NCBI GenBank assembly: GCA_965220345.1
Contig: OZ244822.1
Span: 620,001 to 684,000 of the forward strand
Direction of reading: 5' to 3'
From: Aldehydirespirator sp965220345
GTDB taxonomy: Bacteria > Actinomycetota > Acidimicrobiia > Acidimicrobiales > Aldehydirespiratoraceae
DNA length: 64,000 nucleotides
Numbering within the stretch: the first letter of the stretch is position 1; every line of letters starts with the position of its first letter. Shown in pieces: positions 1-9,058 of this stretch. The position numbers were made by a program, and so were the translations under genes. Below the pieces are notes generated by a model. The model did not search any database. It was not told where the DNA came from and saw only the letters and a program-made list of their open reading frames with translations.

Positions 1-112
1 TGGTGCGCGCAATGGTCATCTGCTCGCACATCACAGTCCCAAATGCGGAAGCATTCAGATCAGCCTTGTTCGTAATAGTCATCGCAGCCTCTGTTATCGC
101 TGTCTCAATCAT
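1..112 (-). CDS. 5' part of an unidentified gene, cut by the window edge
   Basis: An open minus-strand frame runs off the left edge. It can start at the ATG at 112 or at the ATG at 82 (peptide MTITNKADLNASAFG...), and only about 27-37 residues are visible. I do not recognise the family and no motif can be read. The stretch from 113 to 234, between it and the next gene, holds no other convincing reading frame. The frame could also be spurious, because so little is visible. Confidence 0.3.
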   Translation of the reverse strand, partial: MIETAITEAAMTITNKADLNASAFGTVMCEQMTIART

Positions 113-234
113 GTTCGGCGTGTAATGACGCAATGGTAGAGGGTGAACAGTTAGATCAGTTGCGATTATTGCAATCTCAGCGAGACCATGAGGGCACCCC
201 ATCACACCTCATCGCTACCCTCGCTTTTGCTCCA

Positions 235-1215
235 CTATGCGGGTGCGGGGTTGGCTATTTCGGTGGTTAGTGCTAGGTCTTCGGCAGCGCAAGAAAGGTC
301 GCTGACCGAGATTTGGAACTCGTCAATGGAGTTAGCAGTTACAAGCGCTGCAAGTTCGGCGCGGCATTCGCTGACTGTGCCACAAATCGTGAAAGACTTG
401 ACCCAGTCGTCACGCACGAAACGGGCCGCCGCGGCGGGGCCTCCGTCTGAGAGAGCTTGGCGAATCTTGTTCTCCACCTCCGTGCTGAAGCCGAGTCGGG
501 CTTTGACCTCAACAGGAGAATCAACGAGCCTGAAAGTGAGTGCCGCTCGGGCAGCTTCACGAGCCGCGTCGGTGGTTACCAGCATGGTCATGTAGCACAG
601 CCGTGGTCTAGGCCGACCGCAAGCGGCCGCGGTCGCGGTCAACTCAGCCACATGCTCGCCGATCAACTCTTTATGAATAAACGACATGATGAAACCGTCA
701 GCAAGCTCCCCAGCCAACTGCAGCACACGAGGTCCACGCCCGGCCAGCCATATGGCGATGTCAGATCTGCCGTAACTGAGCCGAGCCCCTTTGAAACCAC
801 CAGCAACGCCCTCGTGGTCAAGGACTTGACCCGACCACAAGGCACGGCTCGTGGTCACCAACTCGCGCATAGCTGCAATCGGTGCTTTGCGCCGAATCGC
901 CAGCGGGTTTAGTGTCAAGGTTCCGCCAGCGCCGATCCCCAGCACAGCACGGCCCTGAGAGGCTTCATCCAAGGTAGCAACAGCCGCAGCGGTAACTCCA
1001 GGATGACGCGTGTAGGCGTTGGTGATACCACTACCGAGCTGTACTGAGCGTGTGGCCGCAGCCACACAGGCCAGAGTCACCCAGCATTCACGAGCTGAGA
1101 GCCCTTCGTCGGGTATCCAGACCCGGCTGAAGCCGATCTGTTCAGCAGCTACGGCAGCAGCTACTACTTTGTTGACAGGGCCCGAAGGCATCACCATGCA
1201 AGCCAGTGCAACCAC
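235..1215 (-). CDS. LLM-class (luciferase-like, F420-type) flavin-dependent oxidoreductase
   Basis: A 326-residue luciferase-like monooxygenase-fold protein. Typical features are the early WIPDEG stretch, the GITNAYTRHP segment, the glycine-rich VLGIGAGG loop and the IWLAGRGPR motif before the C-terminal barrel strands. Family members in actinobacteria use F420 or FMN; the substrate cannot be read. A paralog at 48404-49378 shares the same landmarks (ITNPYTRH, LGIGAGGSLTL, IWLAGRGPR). The GTG at 1215 is the only start available, since a stop lies just upstream in frame. It lacks the short N-terminal strand (about 8 residues, RLEFSV) seen in the paralog, so it may be slightly truncated. Confidence 0.8.
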   Translation of the reverse strand: MVALACMVMPSGPVNKVVAAAVAAEQIGFSRVWIPDEGLSARECWVTLACVAAATRSVQLGSGITNAYTRHPGVTAAAVATLDEASQGRAVLGIGAGGTLTLNPLAIRRKAPIAAMRELVTTSRALWSGQVLDHEGVAGGFKGARLSYGRSDIAIWLAGRGPRVLQLAGELADGFIMSFIHKELIGEHVAELTATAAACGRPRPRLCYMTMLVTTDAAREAARAALTFRLVDSPVEVKARLGFSTEVENKIRQALSDGGPAAAARFVRDDWVKSFTICGTVSECRAELAALVTANSIDEFQISVSDLSCAAEDLALTTEIANPAPA

Positions 1216-1325
1216 GGCAACGACACTAACGGCTAGTCACCCGTAGGCGCTGACAGGCAAACAGGCAATGGATTTGCTGACTGTGGAAATGTCAACGCAC
1301 GAGTCCTTAGCCGTTCAGCGAGTAA

Positions 1326-2924
1326 TTAGATTGGAGCAGAGCGGCCTTTCAGGATGTCGTCAAAGCCGCGGATCAGGCTGTGCTCAGTGTCTTGAACGTC
1401 ATCGGGGCTAGCCGCGAAATAGCCGGTGGCCATGCCCGTTTCGGCGGCAGCGTCGAGATACTCCGGCACGCTCGACAAATAAAGACAATCGCGGGCATCC
1501 ACCGACATCACCCGGCGGGTCGCCTCCAACAGCGGCCTTTCGGGCAGAGCGGCACCAACCTCGCCGCTGACCATCCACGACGACACCGAGTCTTCAAGTT
1601 GAGCCATCCGCCGCAGTCGTTGACCCCATTCGCGAGGCTGATTACCTATAGCCGCCACCGGCAGGTTGCGGGCGGCTACACGGTCAAGGAAGGGATGCAG
1701 CCCCGGTACCAGCTTGTAAGACGACAGATAGCGGGTTTCGACCTCAGCGGCGATCGGGCCAAGCCCGAGATCACTCCAGAACTCTTCAACAGTTAATCGT
1801 CCCAGCACCAGCTGACGGTGCCGATCGCGGATCAGGTCAGGTTCAATGTCGGGATTTTCGGCTCGGATAACCGGCAGCAGCAAACCCTCAAGCGGGTTGG
1901 TGGGACGCACGATCACTCCATGCACATCCAGCACCAGCAGCCGCAAAAGACGTTTGCGCGGCTGCTTTGCTTCGGCCTCTCTAGCGGCTGCGCGCTCTCG
2001 GCGTTGACGAGTCGCTCGGCGACTGCGGCCTTTGGGGGCGCGCATCACCGCCACCAAGCGCGCCGTCAGCAGTCCCAGAACAACCACGCCAAAGGCTGCG
2101 GCGGCAACCAAAGCGATATTTCGCCAGAGAGGAGCCTCCGTGTTTTCGATGCCGGTGGAGGCATTCACCGAAAAGGGTTCTTCACCGTAAGAGAAAAGCC
2201 AAGAAGCCGTGGAATTGTTGACATTCGGTGCGGGCGGCTGTTGTTGTTGTTGTCCAGCTGTGTCGGCAAGAGCCGAGGACATGCCAGAAGATGCCTCAAA
2301 CGCTTCGTCGGCATCAATCAAAGTCACTTGAAACTCAAAGTTCAGCGATTCGTTGAGGTTCACGGTCTGGTTGATCTGGTTGGCGACATCGCTGATGCGG
2401 TCTCGCAACGGCTGACCGAACGGCTGACCTCCGAAAATCACAGAAAGACCCTCGTCGCTGAAGGTCTCTAGCGGTGGTGAGGGGTTTATGTCAGCTGCGA
2501 AGCTGTATGCGGTCTTGGCGAACGAGCGATCCTGTTGCAGCGAAACGTTGCTAAAAAAGGCATCGGGGCCAGCTACTTCGTCGATCACCTGCTGCAGCTG
2601 ACCGGCAGACTCAAAGCGTTTGACGGCACGCAACTGCACACCGCCGTCATAGCCGGGAAGCGGGTCCGCTACTGCCCACCCCGCATCAACGGCATCATCT
2701 AAACGCAGCGCGCCAGCTAGCTCAGGAACTAACTCCACTGCGGCGGCATCGGCATCGACCACCACGGTGACCGTGCCCGAACCGGCTGGCTCGACTTGCA
2801 CTTGGACCGCTGTGTCCACCCGACAGGCCGCAGCCAGCATCACTAGCAGCGTCACCAAGGCGACAGCGGTTGCCGCGGCTCGCAGTCTGACGCGTCCTGA
2901 GGCCGGCATTGTCGTTGCCGGCAA
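1326..2924 (-). CDS. LppM-like lipoprotein domain fused through a membrane helix to a degenerate HAD-like domain
   Basis: A 532-residue protein. Residues 15-34 form a lipoprotein signal ending LAAAC (Cys34), followed by an LppM-type extracellular domain to about 220, a Gln/Pro/Asn-rich linker, one membrane helix (about 270-292) and a basic stretch. A HAD-like domain follows from about 327. HAD motif I reads D333-V-H-G-V, so the first Asp is kept but the second is His. The motif II Ser/Thr is Asn (IGNQ), the motif III Lys looks like Arg (PERPLLE), and the motif IV acidic pair is Ser-Ser (YLSSVPEYLDAA). Phosphatase activity is therefore doubtful. The gene starts 2 bases after the clpC stop, so it is probably co-transcribed. 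The domain calls are from pattern memory. Confidence 0.7.
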   Translation of the reverse strand: MPATTMPASGRVRLRAAATAVALVTLLVMLAAACRVDTAVQVQVEPAGSGTVTVVVDADAAAVELVPELAGALRLDDAVDAGWAVADPLPGYDGGVQLRAVKRFESAGQLQQVIDEVAGPDAFFSNVSLQQDRSFAKTAYSFAADINPSPPLETFSDEGLSVIFGGQPFGQPLRDRISDVANQINQTVNLNESLNFEFQVTLIDADEAFEASSGMSSALADTAGQQQQQPPAPNVNNSTASWLFSYGEEPFSVNASTGIENTEAPLWRNIALVAAAAFGVVVLGLLTARLVAVMRAPKGRSRRATRQRRERAAAREAEAKQPRKRLLRLLVLDVHGVIVRPTNPLEGLLLPVIRAENPDIEPDLIRDRHRQLVLGRLTVEEFWSDLGLGPIAAEVETRYLSSYKLVPGLHPFLDRVAARNLPVAAIGNQPREWGQRLRRMAQLEDSVSSWMVSGEVGAALPERPLLEATRRVMSVDARDCLYLSSVPEYLDAAAETGMATGYFAASPDDVQDTEHSLIRGFDDILKGRSAPI

Positions 2925-2926
2925 GC

Positions 2927-5452
2927 CTAGAAGTGGCCCTCGCCAGCAGTCGTCTCCAACTCGGGCTGAGGCGGCTCGAAACCTTCGATAGCGCGGAACA
3001 CGATCACTTTGTTGCCTTCTTCGAGAGGATCGTCCTCAACGTCGACGATGACAATCTCACCAGCCCGGAACTCTTTGTGCAGCAGCCGCTCCGACAGCGG
3101 ATCCTCCACTAGTCGCTGGATGGCTCGACGCAACGGCCGCGCCCCCAAAGTGGGGTCATATCCAGTGGCGGACAGATGGTCTTTGGCTGCGTCAGTGAGT
3201 TCAAGACCCATGCCTTGGCCTGCTAGCTGATCGGCAGTGCGCACGATCATCAGATCAACGATACGGCGCACCTCTTCTTGGGTCAGTTCGTGGAACACGA
3301 TCACATCGTCGATGCGGTTCAGGAACTCGGGACGGAAATGCTGTTTGAGTGCATCCTGCACTTTGGCTTTCATGCGCTCGTAAGTGACACGCCCGTCGGC
3401 TTTAGTGAAACCCAGGTTCGCTTTACGAAGATCGGCGGTTCCCAGGTTGGAGGTCATGATCAGCACAGTGTTGCGGAAGTCCACCGAGCGGCCCTGACTA
3501 TCAGTCAGTCGGCCTTCTTCCAGAATCTGCAGCAAAGTGTTGAACACATCAGGATGAGCTTTCTCGATCTCGTCAAACAACACCACAGAGAACGGCTTGC
3601 GACGAACCTTTTCGGTGAGTTGCCCGCCTTCTTCGTAGCCCACATAACCCGGCGGCGAACCGATCAATCGGCTTACCGTGTGTTTCTGCATGTACTCCGA
3701 CATGTCGAGACTGATCAGCGACTCTTCGTCGCCGAACAAGAACTCAGCCAGGGTTTTGGCTAGTTCGGTCTTGCCCACACCAGAAGGACCCAAGAAAATG
3801 AACGAACCGCTGGGACGCTTAGGGTCTTTGAGGCCAGCCCTAGTGCGTCGAATGGCTTGTGAGACCGCAGCTATGGCATCGTGTTGTGACACCACCCGCT
3901 TGTGCATCTCGTCTTCCATGCGCAACAGTTTCTTGGTTTCTTCTTCGGTGAGTTTGTAGACCGGGATGCCCGTCCAAAGCGATAGCACTTCGGCGATGGC
4001 TTCTTCGTCGACCTCATCGAACAGGTCAACTCCTGAGGCTTTGGCTTCGCTCTCAAGGGTTTCTCGCCGTGTGAGCAGCTCTTTTTCCTTGTCGCGCAGT
4101 TCGCCAGCGTCCTCGAAGCGCTGCTCTTCGACCGCGTCGTTCTTGCGGGAGATCACATCGGCAAGCTCAGCTTCGAGTTCTTTGAACTGTGGCGGGACAT
4201 CCATGCGCTGGATACGCAGACGTGAACCGGCCTCGTCGATCAAGTCGATGGCTTTGTCGGGCAAGTGTCGGTCAGAGATGTAACGGTCAGCGAGATTGGC
4301 TGCTGCTACTAGCGCTTGATCGGTGATCGTCACCCGATGATGCGACTCGTAACGGTCACGCAAACCTTTGAGGATCTCAATGGTGTGGGCCACGCTCGGC
4401 TCATCCACCACCACTTTCTGGAAGCGGCGCTCCAGCGCGGCATCTTTCTCAAGGTGTTTGCGATATTCGTCAAGGGTGGTAGCACCGATGGTTTGCAGTT
4501 CGCCCCGGGCCAACATCGGCTTGAGTATCGAAGCTGCGTCAATGGCACCTTCGGCGGCACCCGCACCAACGAGAGTGTGAATCTCGTCAATGAACAAGAT
4601 GATGTCGCCACGGTTCTGGATTTCTTTGAGGACTTTCTTGAGCCGCTCCTCAAAGTCGCCTCGGTAGCGACTGCCCGCGACCAACGCCCCTAGATCAAGT
4701 GTGTAAAGCTGACGATCACGCAGAGTGTCGGGCACGTTGTCTGAAGCGATCGACTGGGCTAGACCTTCCACGATTGCGGTCTTGCCAACACCGGGCTCAC
4801 CCACCAGCACGGGATTGTTTTTGGTGCGCCGCGACAATATTTGCATTACCCGCTCGGATTCGCGACCGCGCCCGACCACAGGATCAAGCGCTTTGTCACG
4901 AGCTAGTTGCGTGAGGTTGCGGCCGAACTGGTCAAGCACATGCGAGCCCGAAGAAGTATCGCCGCTGCCTCCGCCGGTGGTGGCACCAGCTTTTTCGCCT
5001 GATCCTGACATTCCTCCATAAGCCGACAGCAGCTGAATAACCTGCTCACGAACTCTGGCAAGATCTGCGCCCAGCTTGACCAGCACCTGTGCGGCGACTC
5101 CTTCGCCTTCACGGATCAGGCCCAGCAGAATGTGCTCAGTGCCGATGTAGTTGTGGCCGAGCTGTAACGCTTCGCGCAGGCTCAGCTCAAGAACTTTCTT
5201 GGCTCTCGGAGTGAAGGGAATGTGACCGCTGGGAGAACTAGTGCCCTGACCGATGATCTCCTCAACCTGACCACGCACCGACTCAAGGCTGATACCCAAA
5301 GACTCAAGCGCTTTGGCGGCTACTCCTTCGCCCTCGTGGATCAAGCCCAGCAGAATGTGCTCAGTGCCGATGTAGTTGTGGTTGAGTAGTCGTGCCTCTT
5401 CCTGGGCCAAGACCACGACGCGACGCGCCCTGTCTGTGAACCGTTCGAACAA
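2927..5452 (-). CDS. clpC: ATP-dependent Clp protease ATP-binding subunit ClpC
   Basis: AAA+ unfoldase that feeds substrates to ClpP in the cytoplasm. It has two N-terminal Clp repeats (each with HNYIGTEHILLGLI), a first AAA+ module with Walker A GEPGVGKT and Walker B ILFIDEIHTL, a UVR-containing middle domain, and a second AAA+ module with GPSGVGKT and VVLFDEIEKAHP. I start it at the TTG at 5450-5452, which gives the classic MFERFTDRARR N-terminus and 841 residues. An AGGAGG lies 8 bases upstream. A longer frame reaching an ATG at 5542 would add 30 residues of unfamily-like sequence and overlap the divergent prenyl synthase. Synteny with mycobacterial clpC1 - lysS - coaX - panC supports the call. 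Confidence 0.97.
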   Translation of the reverse strand: MFERFTDRARRVVVLAQEEARLLNHNYIGTEHILLGLIHEGEGVAAKALESLGISLESVRGQVEEIIGQGTSSPSGHIPFTPRAKKVLELSLREALQLGHNYIGTEHILLGLIREGEGVAAQVLVKLGADLARVREQVIQLLSAYGGMSGSGEKAGATTGGGSGDTSSGSHVLDQFGRNLTQLARDKALDPVVGRGRESERVMQILSRRTKNNPVLVGEPGVGKTAIVEGLAQSIASDNVPDTLRDRQLYTLDLGALVAGSRYRGDFEERLKKVLKEIQNRGDIILFIDEIHTLVGAGAAEGAIDAASILKPMLARGELQTIGATTLDEYRKHLEKDAALERRFQKVVVDEPSVAHTIEILKGLRDRYESHHRVTITDQALVAAANLADRYISDRHLPDKAIDLIDEAGSRLRIQRMDVPPQFKELEAELADVISRKNDAVEEQRFEDAGELRDKEKELLTRRETLESEAKASGVDLFDEVDEEAIAEVLSLWTGIPVYKLTEEETKKLLRMEDEMHKRVVSQHDAIAAVSQAIRRTRAGLKDPKRPSGSFIFLGPSGVGKTELAKTLAEFLFGDEESLISLDMSEYMQKHTVSRLIGSPPGYVGYEEGGQLTEKVRRKPFSVVLFDEIEKAHPDVFNTLLQILEEGRLTDSQGRSVDFRNTVLIMTSNLGTADLRKANLGFTKADGRVTYERMKAKVQDALKQHFRPEFLNRIDDVIVFHELTQEEVRRIVDLMIVRTADQLAGQGMGLELTDAAKDHLSATGYDPTLGARPLRRAIQRLVEDPLSERLLHKEFRAGEIVIVDVEDDPLEEGNKVIVFRAIEGFEPPQPELETTAGEGHF

Positions 5453-5460
5453 TGCGGGCA

Positions 5461-5466
5461 CCTCCT
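5461..5466 (-). promoter_or_regulatory. Shine-Dalgarno site that fixes a TTG start for clpC
   Basis: A perfect AGGAGG on the minus strand lies 8 bases before the TTG at 5452. It sits inside the longer upstream frame, which argues that the 30 extra codons are not translated as clpC. Confidence 0.85.
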
Positions 5467-5531
5467 TTGGTCTGCGGCTGGAACGGCCGGGGACTTTGCT
5501 TGCTTGGCGCAGTGTAACCCCGACTACTGAC

Positions 5532-6581
5532 ATGAGATGCACACCTTGCTATTACCCTCACGGCGTGGCCGAAGAGTCGCCTTTTGCTTTGCTGCCGTTT
5601 TTGGATGATGACCTGCGGCGCGTGGAGGAGGCGATGCATGCTGCGGCGGCTGCGTCCGATGAGTTCGTCAGCGATCTGGCGCGCCATCTAATAACCGTCA
5701 GCGGGAAGCTGGTGCGGCCTGGTTTCTGTCTGGCTTCGGCACTGGTGTGCGAAGAACGACCAGTGAGATCATCTGATGCTGCGGTGCAAGGCGGGGTCAG
5801 TGTGGAGCTTGTGCATATCGGTTCGCTCTATCACGACGATGTAATGGACGAAGCCACCACCCGACGCTCGGTGCCTAGCGTCAACGCGCAGTGGGGCAAC
5901 CTGCGGGCCATTCTTGCTGGCGACTATCTGCTGGGTCGGGCATCGGCTGTGGCAGCATCACTGGGTGCTGAAGTGGCGAAGCTTCTGGCTGAGGCGATCA
6001 CAGGACTGTGCGAGGGTCAGATAATCGAACTCGAGAACGCCTACGACACCAACCGCAGCGAACAGCGTTACGAGCTTGCTGTTGCAGGTAAGACGGCCGC
6101 GCTTTTGTCGATTGCCTGCCGGATAGGTGCCACAGTAGGCGAAGTGCCGGAGCCTGAGGTGGCTGCGTTGGGCGAGTTCGGGTTCGCCTACGGCATGGCT
6201 TTTCAGATCGTGGATGACATATTGGATCTAGTAGCGACCGAGACGCAGCTGGGCAAACCCGCTGGCAATGATCTAGCTGAGGGCACCTACACACTGCCGG
6301 TGATCCGAGCGATGGCCGACCCTGATGCAGGTGACGAGCTGCGCTCGCTTCTGGGGGGAACTGTCGATGCGCAAGCCCGTGAACGGGCCGCTGAGTTGGT
6401 GCGATCAACTGCTGGGGTGGATTACGCCCGAGACCGGGCTCGTGTTTGGGCTGACAAAGCCCAGGCGGCCACGACCGGACTGCCCGACACTGCGGCGACT
6501 GCTGTGCTGCGCTTAGCCGCCGACCGACTTATCGCAGGCCCAGTACTGACTGAGACTGGTGCTGACCGAGACCGGTCCTAG
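5532..6581 (+). CDS. Polyprenyl diphosphate synthase (trans-isoprenyl synthase family)
   Basis: Cytoplasmic enzyme that condenses isopentenyl diphosphate with an allylic primer to make a linear polyprenyl diphosphate, probably a quinone side chain or C20 and longer. The first aspartate-rich motif DDVMD is at residues 102-106 and the second, DDILD, at 228-232. GKLVRPG holds the usual Lys/Arg diphosphate site. The length of 349 residues fits the family. The chain length made cannot be judged reliably. The ATG at 5532 is used; a GTG at 5565 (VAEESPF) is a credible alternative. Divergent from clpC, with its first codons overlapping the clpC upstream region, so the two promoters must share this DNA. 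Confidence 0.9.
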   Translation: MRCTPCYYPHGVAEESPFALLPFLDDDLRRVEEAMHAAAAASDEFVSDLARHLITVSGKLVRPGFCLASALVCEERPVRSSDAAVQGGVSVELVHIGSLYHDDVMDEATTRRSVPSVNAQWGNLRAILAGDYLLGRASAVAASLGAEVAKLLAEAITGLCEGQIIELENAYDTNRSEQRYELAVAGKTAALLSIACRIGATVGEVPEPEVAALGEFGFAYGMAFQIVDDILDLVATETQLGKPAGNDLAEGTYTLPVIRAMADPDAGDELRSLLGGTVDAQARERAAELVRSTAGVDYARDRARVWADKAQAATTGLPDTAATAVLRLAADRLIAGPVLTETGADRDRS

Positions 6582-6632
6582 CTGAGAAGCTGACCGGATA
6601 GAGAAGCTAAGCAGATAGAGGCGCTAAAGGCT

Positions 6633-8225
6633 CTACAGCGAAGGGTCGGGGCGAAGCGTGGGAAACAGCAGCGCGTCGCGTATGGCATGTGTGTCACTAA
6701 GCAGCATCACTAGACGATCTATGCCGATACCAAGACCGCCGGTGGGCGGCAAGCCGTATTCGAGAGCCCGCAAATAGTCCTCGTCTATGACCATCGCCTC
6801 GTCGTCACCTTCAGCTCGCAACGCGGCTTGCGCTTCGAAGCGTGACCGCTGCTCAGCCGGGTCGATCAGCTCGGTGAAAGCGTTACACAGTTCACGGCCA
6901 GCCACTATCGCTTCGAAGCGTTCTGTGTAGCCCGCTCGGCTGCGGTGCTCCCGTGATAGTGGCGACACTTCAGCCGGATAGTCGGTGACGAACACCGGAC
7001 CCCAAAGATTCGGTTCAGCTGTTTTCTCATAAATCTCCAACAGCATCTTGCCGGGTCCCCAGCCTGAGTCCACGGTTATTCCGAGGCGGTTGCAGCAGTC
7101 CCGCAACTCTGGCTCGGGTGAGTCGAGGCTCACTTCTAAGCCGCTGCATTCGGTGATGGCTTGCTCAATTGTGAGCCTGCGCCATGGCACAGCGAAATCG
7201 ATCTCGCGATCGCCGTAGGTAACCGTGGTTGATCCGCAGACTTCAGCGGCTGTGCTTGCTATCAGATTCTCGGTTAGTTCCATGATGTCGCTGTGATCTG
7301 CGTAAGCCTGATACAGCTCCAACATGGTGAACTCGGGATTGTGGCGGGTGGAGATCCCCTCATTGCGGAACACTCTGCCAATCTCATAAACCTTCTCCAT
7401 TCCGCCCACCACCAGACGTTTGAGATAAAGCTCAGGGGCTATCCGCAAATAAAGATCGGCACTCAAAGCTTCATGGCGAGTAACGAAAGGTCGAGCGGTG
7501 GCACCGCCAGCGATGGGGTGAAGCATCGGTGTTTCGACCTCCACAAAACCTTGAGCATCAAGGCTGTGACGCAGGCTCGACAGGATCGCCGAACGGCGCA
7601 TGAACACTGGGCGGGCCTGCTCGGTGACCCAAAGATCAAGATAACGCCTGCGGTAACGGGTGTCGGGGTCGGTGAGTCCATGCCATTTGTCGGGGAACGG
7701 TTGCTGCGCTTGAGCCAGCAGAACCCAACTGTCGACACGCACCGACAACTCGCCACGGCGTGTGGTCATCACCACGCCGTTAACTCCGACCCAGTCGCCT
7801 ATCGACAAGGTCGTGAACTGCTCAAAATCGGGTGTAACTGATGTTGTGGCGAAGAGTTGCACACGACCGGTGCCGTCTTGCAAGGTGACAAAAGCGATGC
7901 GTCCCTGATCGCGGCGCAGCATGAGCCGCCCGGCCACTGACACGGTCGTTTCGGTGGTGATGCCAGATTGCAGACTGGCGAATGCGTCGATTACATCAGC
8001 GATGCTGTGGCTGCGCTCGAATCGGTAGGGGATCTCAAGATGGGCGGTGTCTGGCGCATCGGTGGCTTCTGAGTCCTCGACTGTGTCGGCCACATCATCC
8101 TCTTGGGGTGTAACGACCGCTTCAGGTGTGTCGACCTTTTCAGGTGTGTCGACTGCGGGGGTCGATTTGGAGGCGGCAGCCGTGTGGTCTAGGTCGGCTG
8201 GGTTGGGGGTGTCCTGATTGTTCAT
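6633..8225 (-). CDS. lysS: Lysyl-tRNA synthetase, class II
   Basis: Charges tRNA-Lys with lysine. An OB-fold anticodon-binding domain (about 80-190) precedes the class II catalytic core: motif 1 region FVEVETPML, motif 2 FRNEGISTRHNPEFTMLE and motif 3 GIGIDRLVMLL near the C-terminus. The first 65 or so residues are an unusual Asp/Thr/Pro/Val-rich extension with repeated TPE..V units, absent from typical LysS. The start ATG overlaps the coaX stop by one base (TAATG), so it is translationally coupled. It converges with the prenyl synthase; the 51 bases between them show no clear terminator hairpin. Confidence 0.96.
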   Translation of the reverse strand: MNNQDTPNPADLDHTAAASKSTPAVDTPEKVDTPEAVVTPQEDDVADTVEDSEATDAPDTAHLEIPYRFERSHSIADVIDAFASLQSGITTETTVSVAGRLMLRRDQGRIAFVTLQDGTGRVQLFATTSVTPDFEQFTTLSIGDWVGVNGVVMTTRRGELSVRVDSWVLLAQAQQPFPDKWHGLTDPDTRYRRRYLDLWVTEQARPVFMRRSAILSSLRHSLDAQGFVEVETPMLHPIAGGATARPFVTRHEALSADLYLRIAPELYLKRLVVGGMEKVYEIGRVFRNEGISTRHNPEFTMLELYQAYADHSDIMELTENLIASTAAEVCGSTTVTYGDREIDFAVPWRRLTIEQAITECSGLEVSLDSPEPELRDCCNRLGITVDSGWGPGKMLLEIYEKTAEPNLWGPVFVTDYPAEVSPLSREHRSRAGYTERFEAIVAGRELCNAFTELIDPAEQRSRFEAQAALRAEGDDEAMVIDEDYLRALEYGLPPTGGLGIGIDRLVMLLSDTHAIRDALLFPTLRPDPSL

Positions 8226-9019
8226 TAGATCTGGTTGCGTTCATAGACGATTCGCAGGCCATGCAAAGTCAAGAACGGCTCAACATGGTCAATGGTTTCT
8301 GAGATAGGAGCAATCACATTAGCTAGCCCCCCCGTGGCGACCACGCCAGCTGCACCCAGTTCGGCCAAGAAGCGGTTGTTCATACCGTCAACCATGGCCG
8401 CGAACCCGTAGATCGCTCCCGACTGGATTGACTCAACAGTGGTTTTGCCGATAACGCTGCGTGGTTCCACTAGCTCCACCGCCCCAAGGGCTGCGGCTCT
8501 ACCTACCAAAGCGTCAAGGCTGATTTCGATACCTGGAGCGATTGCGCCTCCCATGAAGGCACCGTCCGCGGATATCACATCGAAGTTGTTGCCGGTGCCG
8601 AAGTCCACCACCACGGTAGGGCCGCCATAAAGGTCAAAAGCTGCTACTGCATTGGCGATCCTGTCAGCGCCCACCTCTTTCGGGTTGTCATAGTGGATGG
8701 GCATTCCTGTTTTGACCCCAGGCCCTACCACCACTGGGTCAAAGCCGAGCTGATGTCTGACCATCTGGCGCAAACCTGCTTGCAGGCGAGGCACGCCCGA
8801 ACAGATCGAAACTCCGCTGATGCCGGTGTCGAAATCAAGTCCAGTTGTGCTCATTAGTGATCTGATCGCCACGCAAAGTTCGTCAGCGGTGCGCGTCGGA
8901 TCAGTGGAAAGTCGCCAATGATCGACTAGGCCAGCTGCAGCACCTGATCCATGCACCGCGCCGAGGTCATAAACGCCAACCACGGTCTGGGTGTTACCGA
9001 CATCGATAGTGAGCAGCAC
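8225..9019 (-). CDS. coaX: Type III pantothenate kinase
   Basis: Phosphorylates pantothenate in the first step of coenzyme A synthesis. The N-terminal DVGNTQTVVGVYD is the ASKHA phosphate-binding motif. Further family signatures are VGADRIANAVAA, DFGTGNNFDVI and GGAIAPGIEISLDAL, and 264 residues is normal for CoaX. In VDFGTGNNFDVI the usual T-T of the family (GTATT) is replaced by NN, a small variation. The GTG start at 9019 lies 39 bases after the PanC fusion gene, so pantothenate synthesis and phosphorylation are neighbours. CoaX and LysS are also adjacent in mycobacteria. Confidence 0.95.
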   Translation of the reverse strand: MLLTIDVGNTQTVVGVYDLGAVHGSGAAAGLVDHWRLSTDPTRTADELCVAIRSLMSTTGLDFDTGISGVSICSGVPRLQAGLRQMVRHQLGFDPVVVGPGVKTGMPIHYDNPKEVGADRIANAVAAFDLYGGPTVVVDFGTGNNFDVISADGAFMGGAIAPGIEISLDALVGRAAALGAVELVEPRSVIGKTTVESIQSGAIYGFAAMVDGMNNRFLAELGAAGVVATGGLANVIAPISETIDHVEPFLTLHGLRIVYERNQI

Positions 9020-9058
9020 CGCCGCAGGATAGAGCCCAACAACGGTGCCTGATGAAAT

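Noticed and set aside
5453..5542. Thirty-residue N-terminal extension of ClpC
   Set aside because: AGGAGG lies inside it at the right distance from the TTG at 5452, and the ClpC family begins with MFERFT.
6582..6632. Terminator between the prenyl synthase and lysS
   Set aside because: Only weak 4-base complementarity and no T-run.
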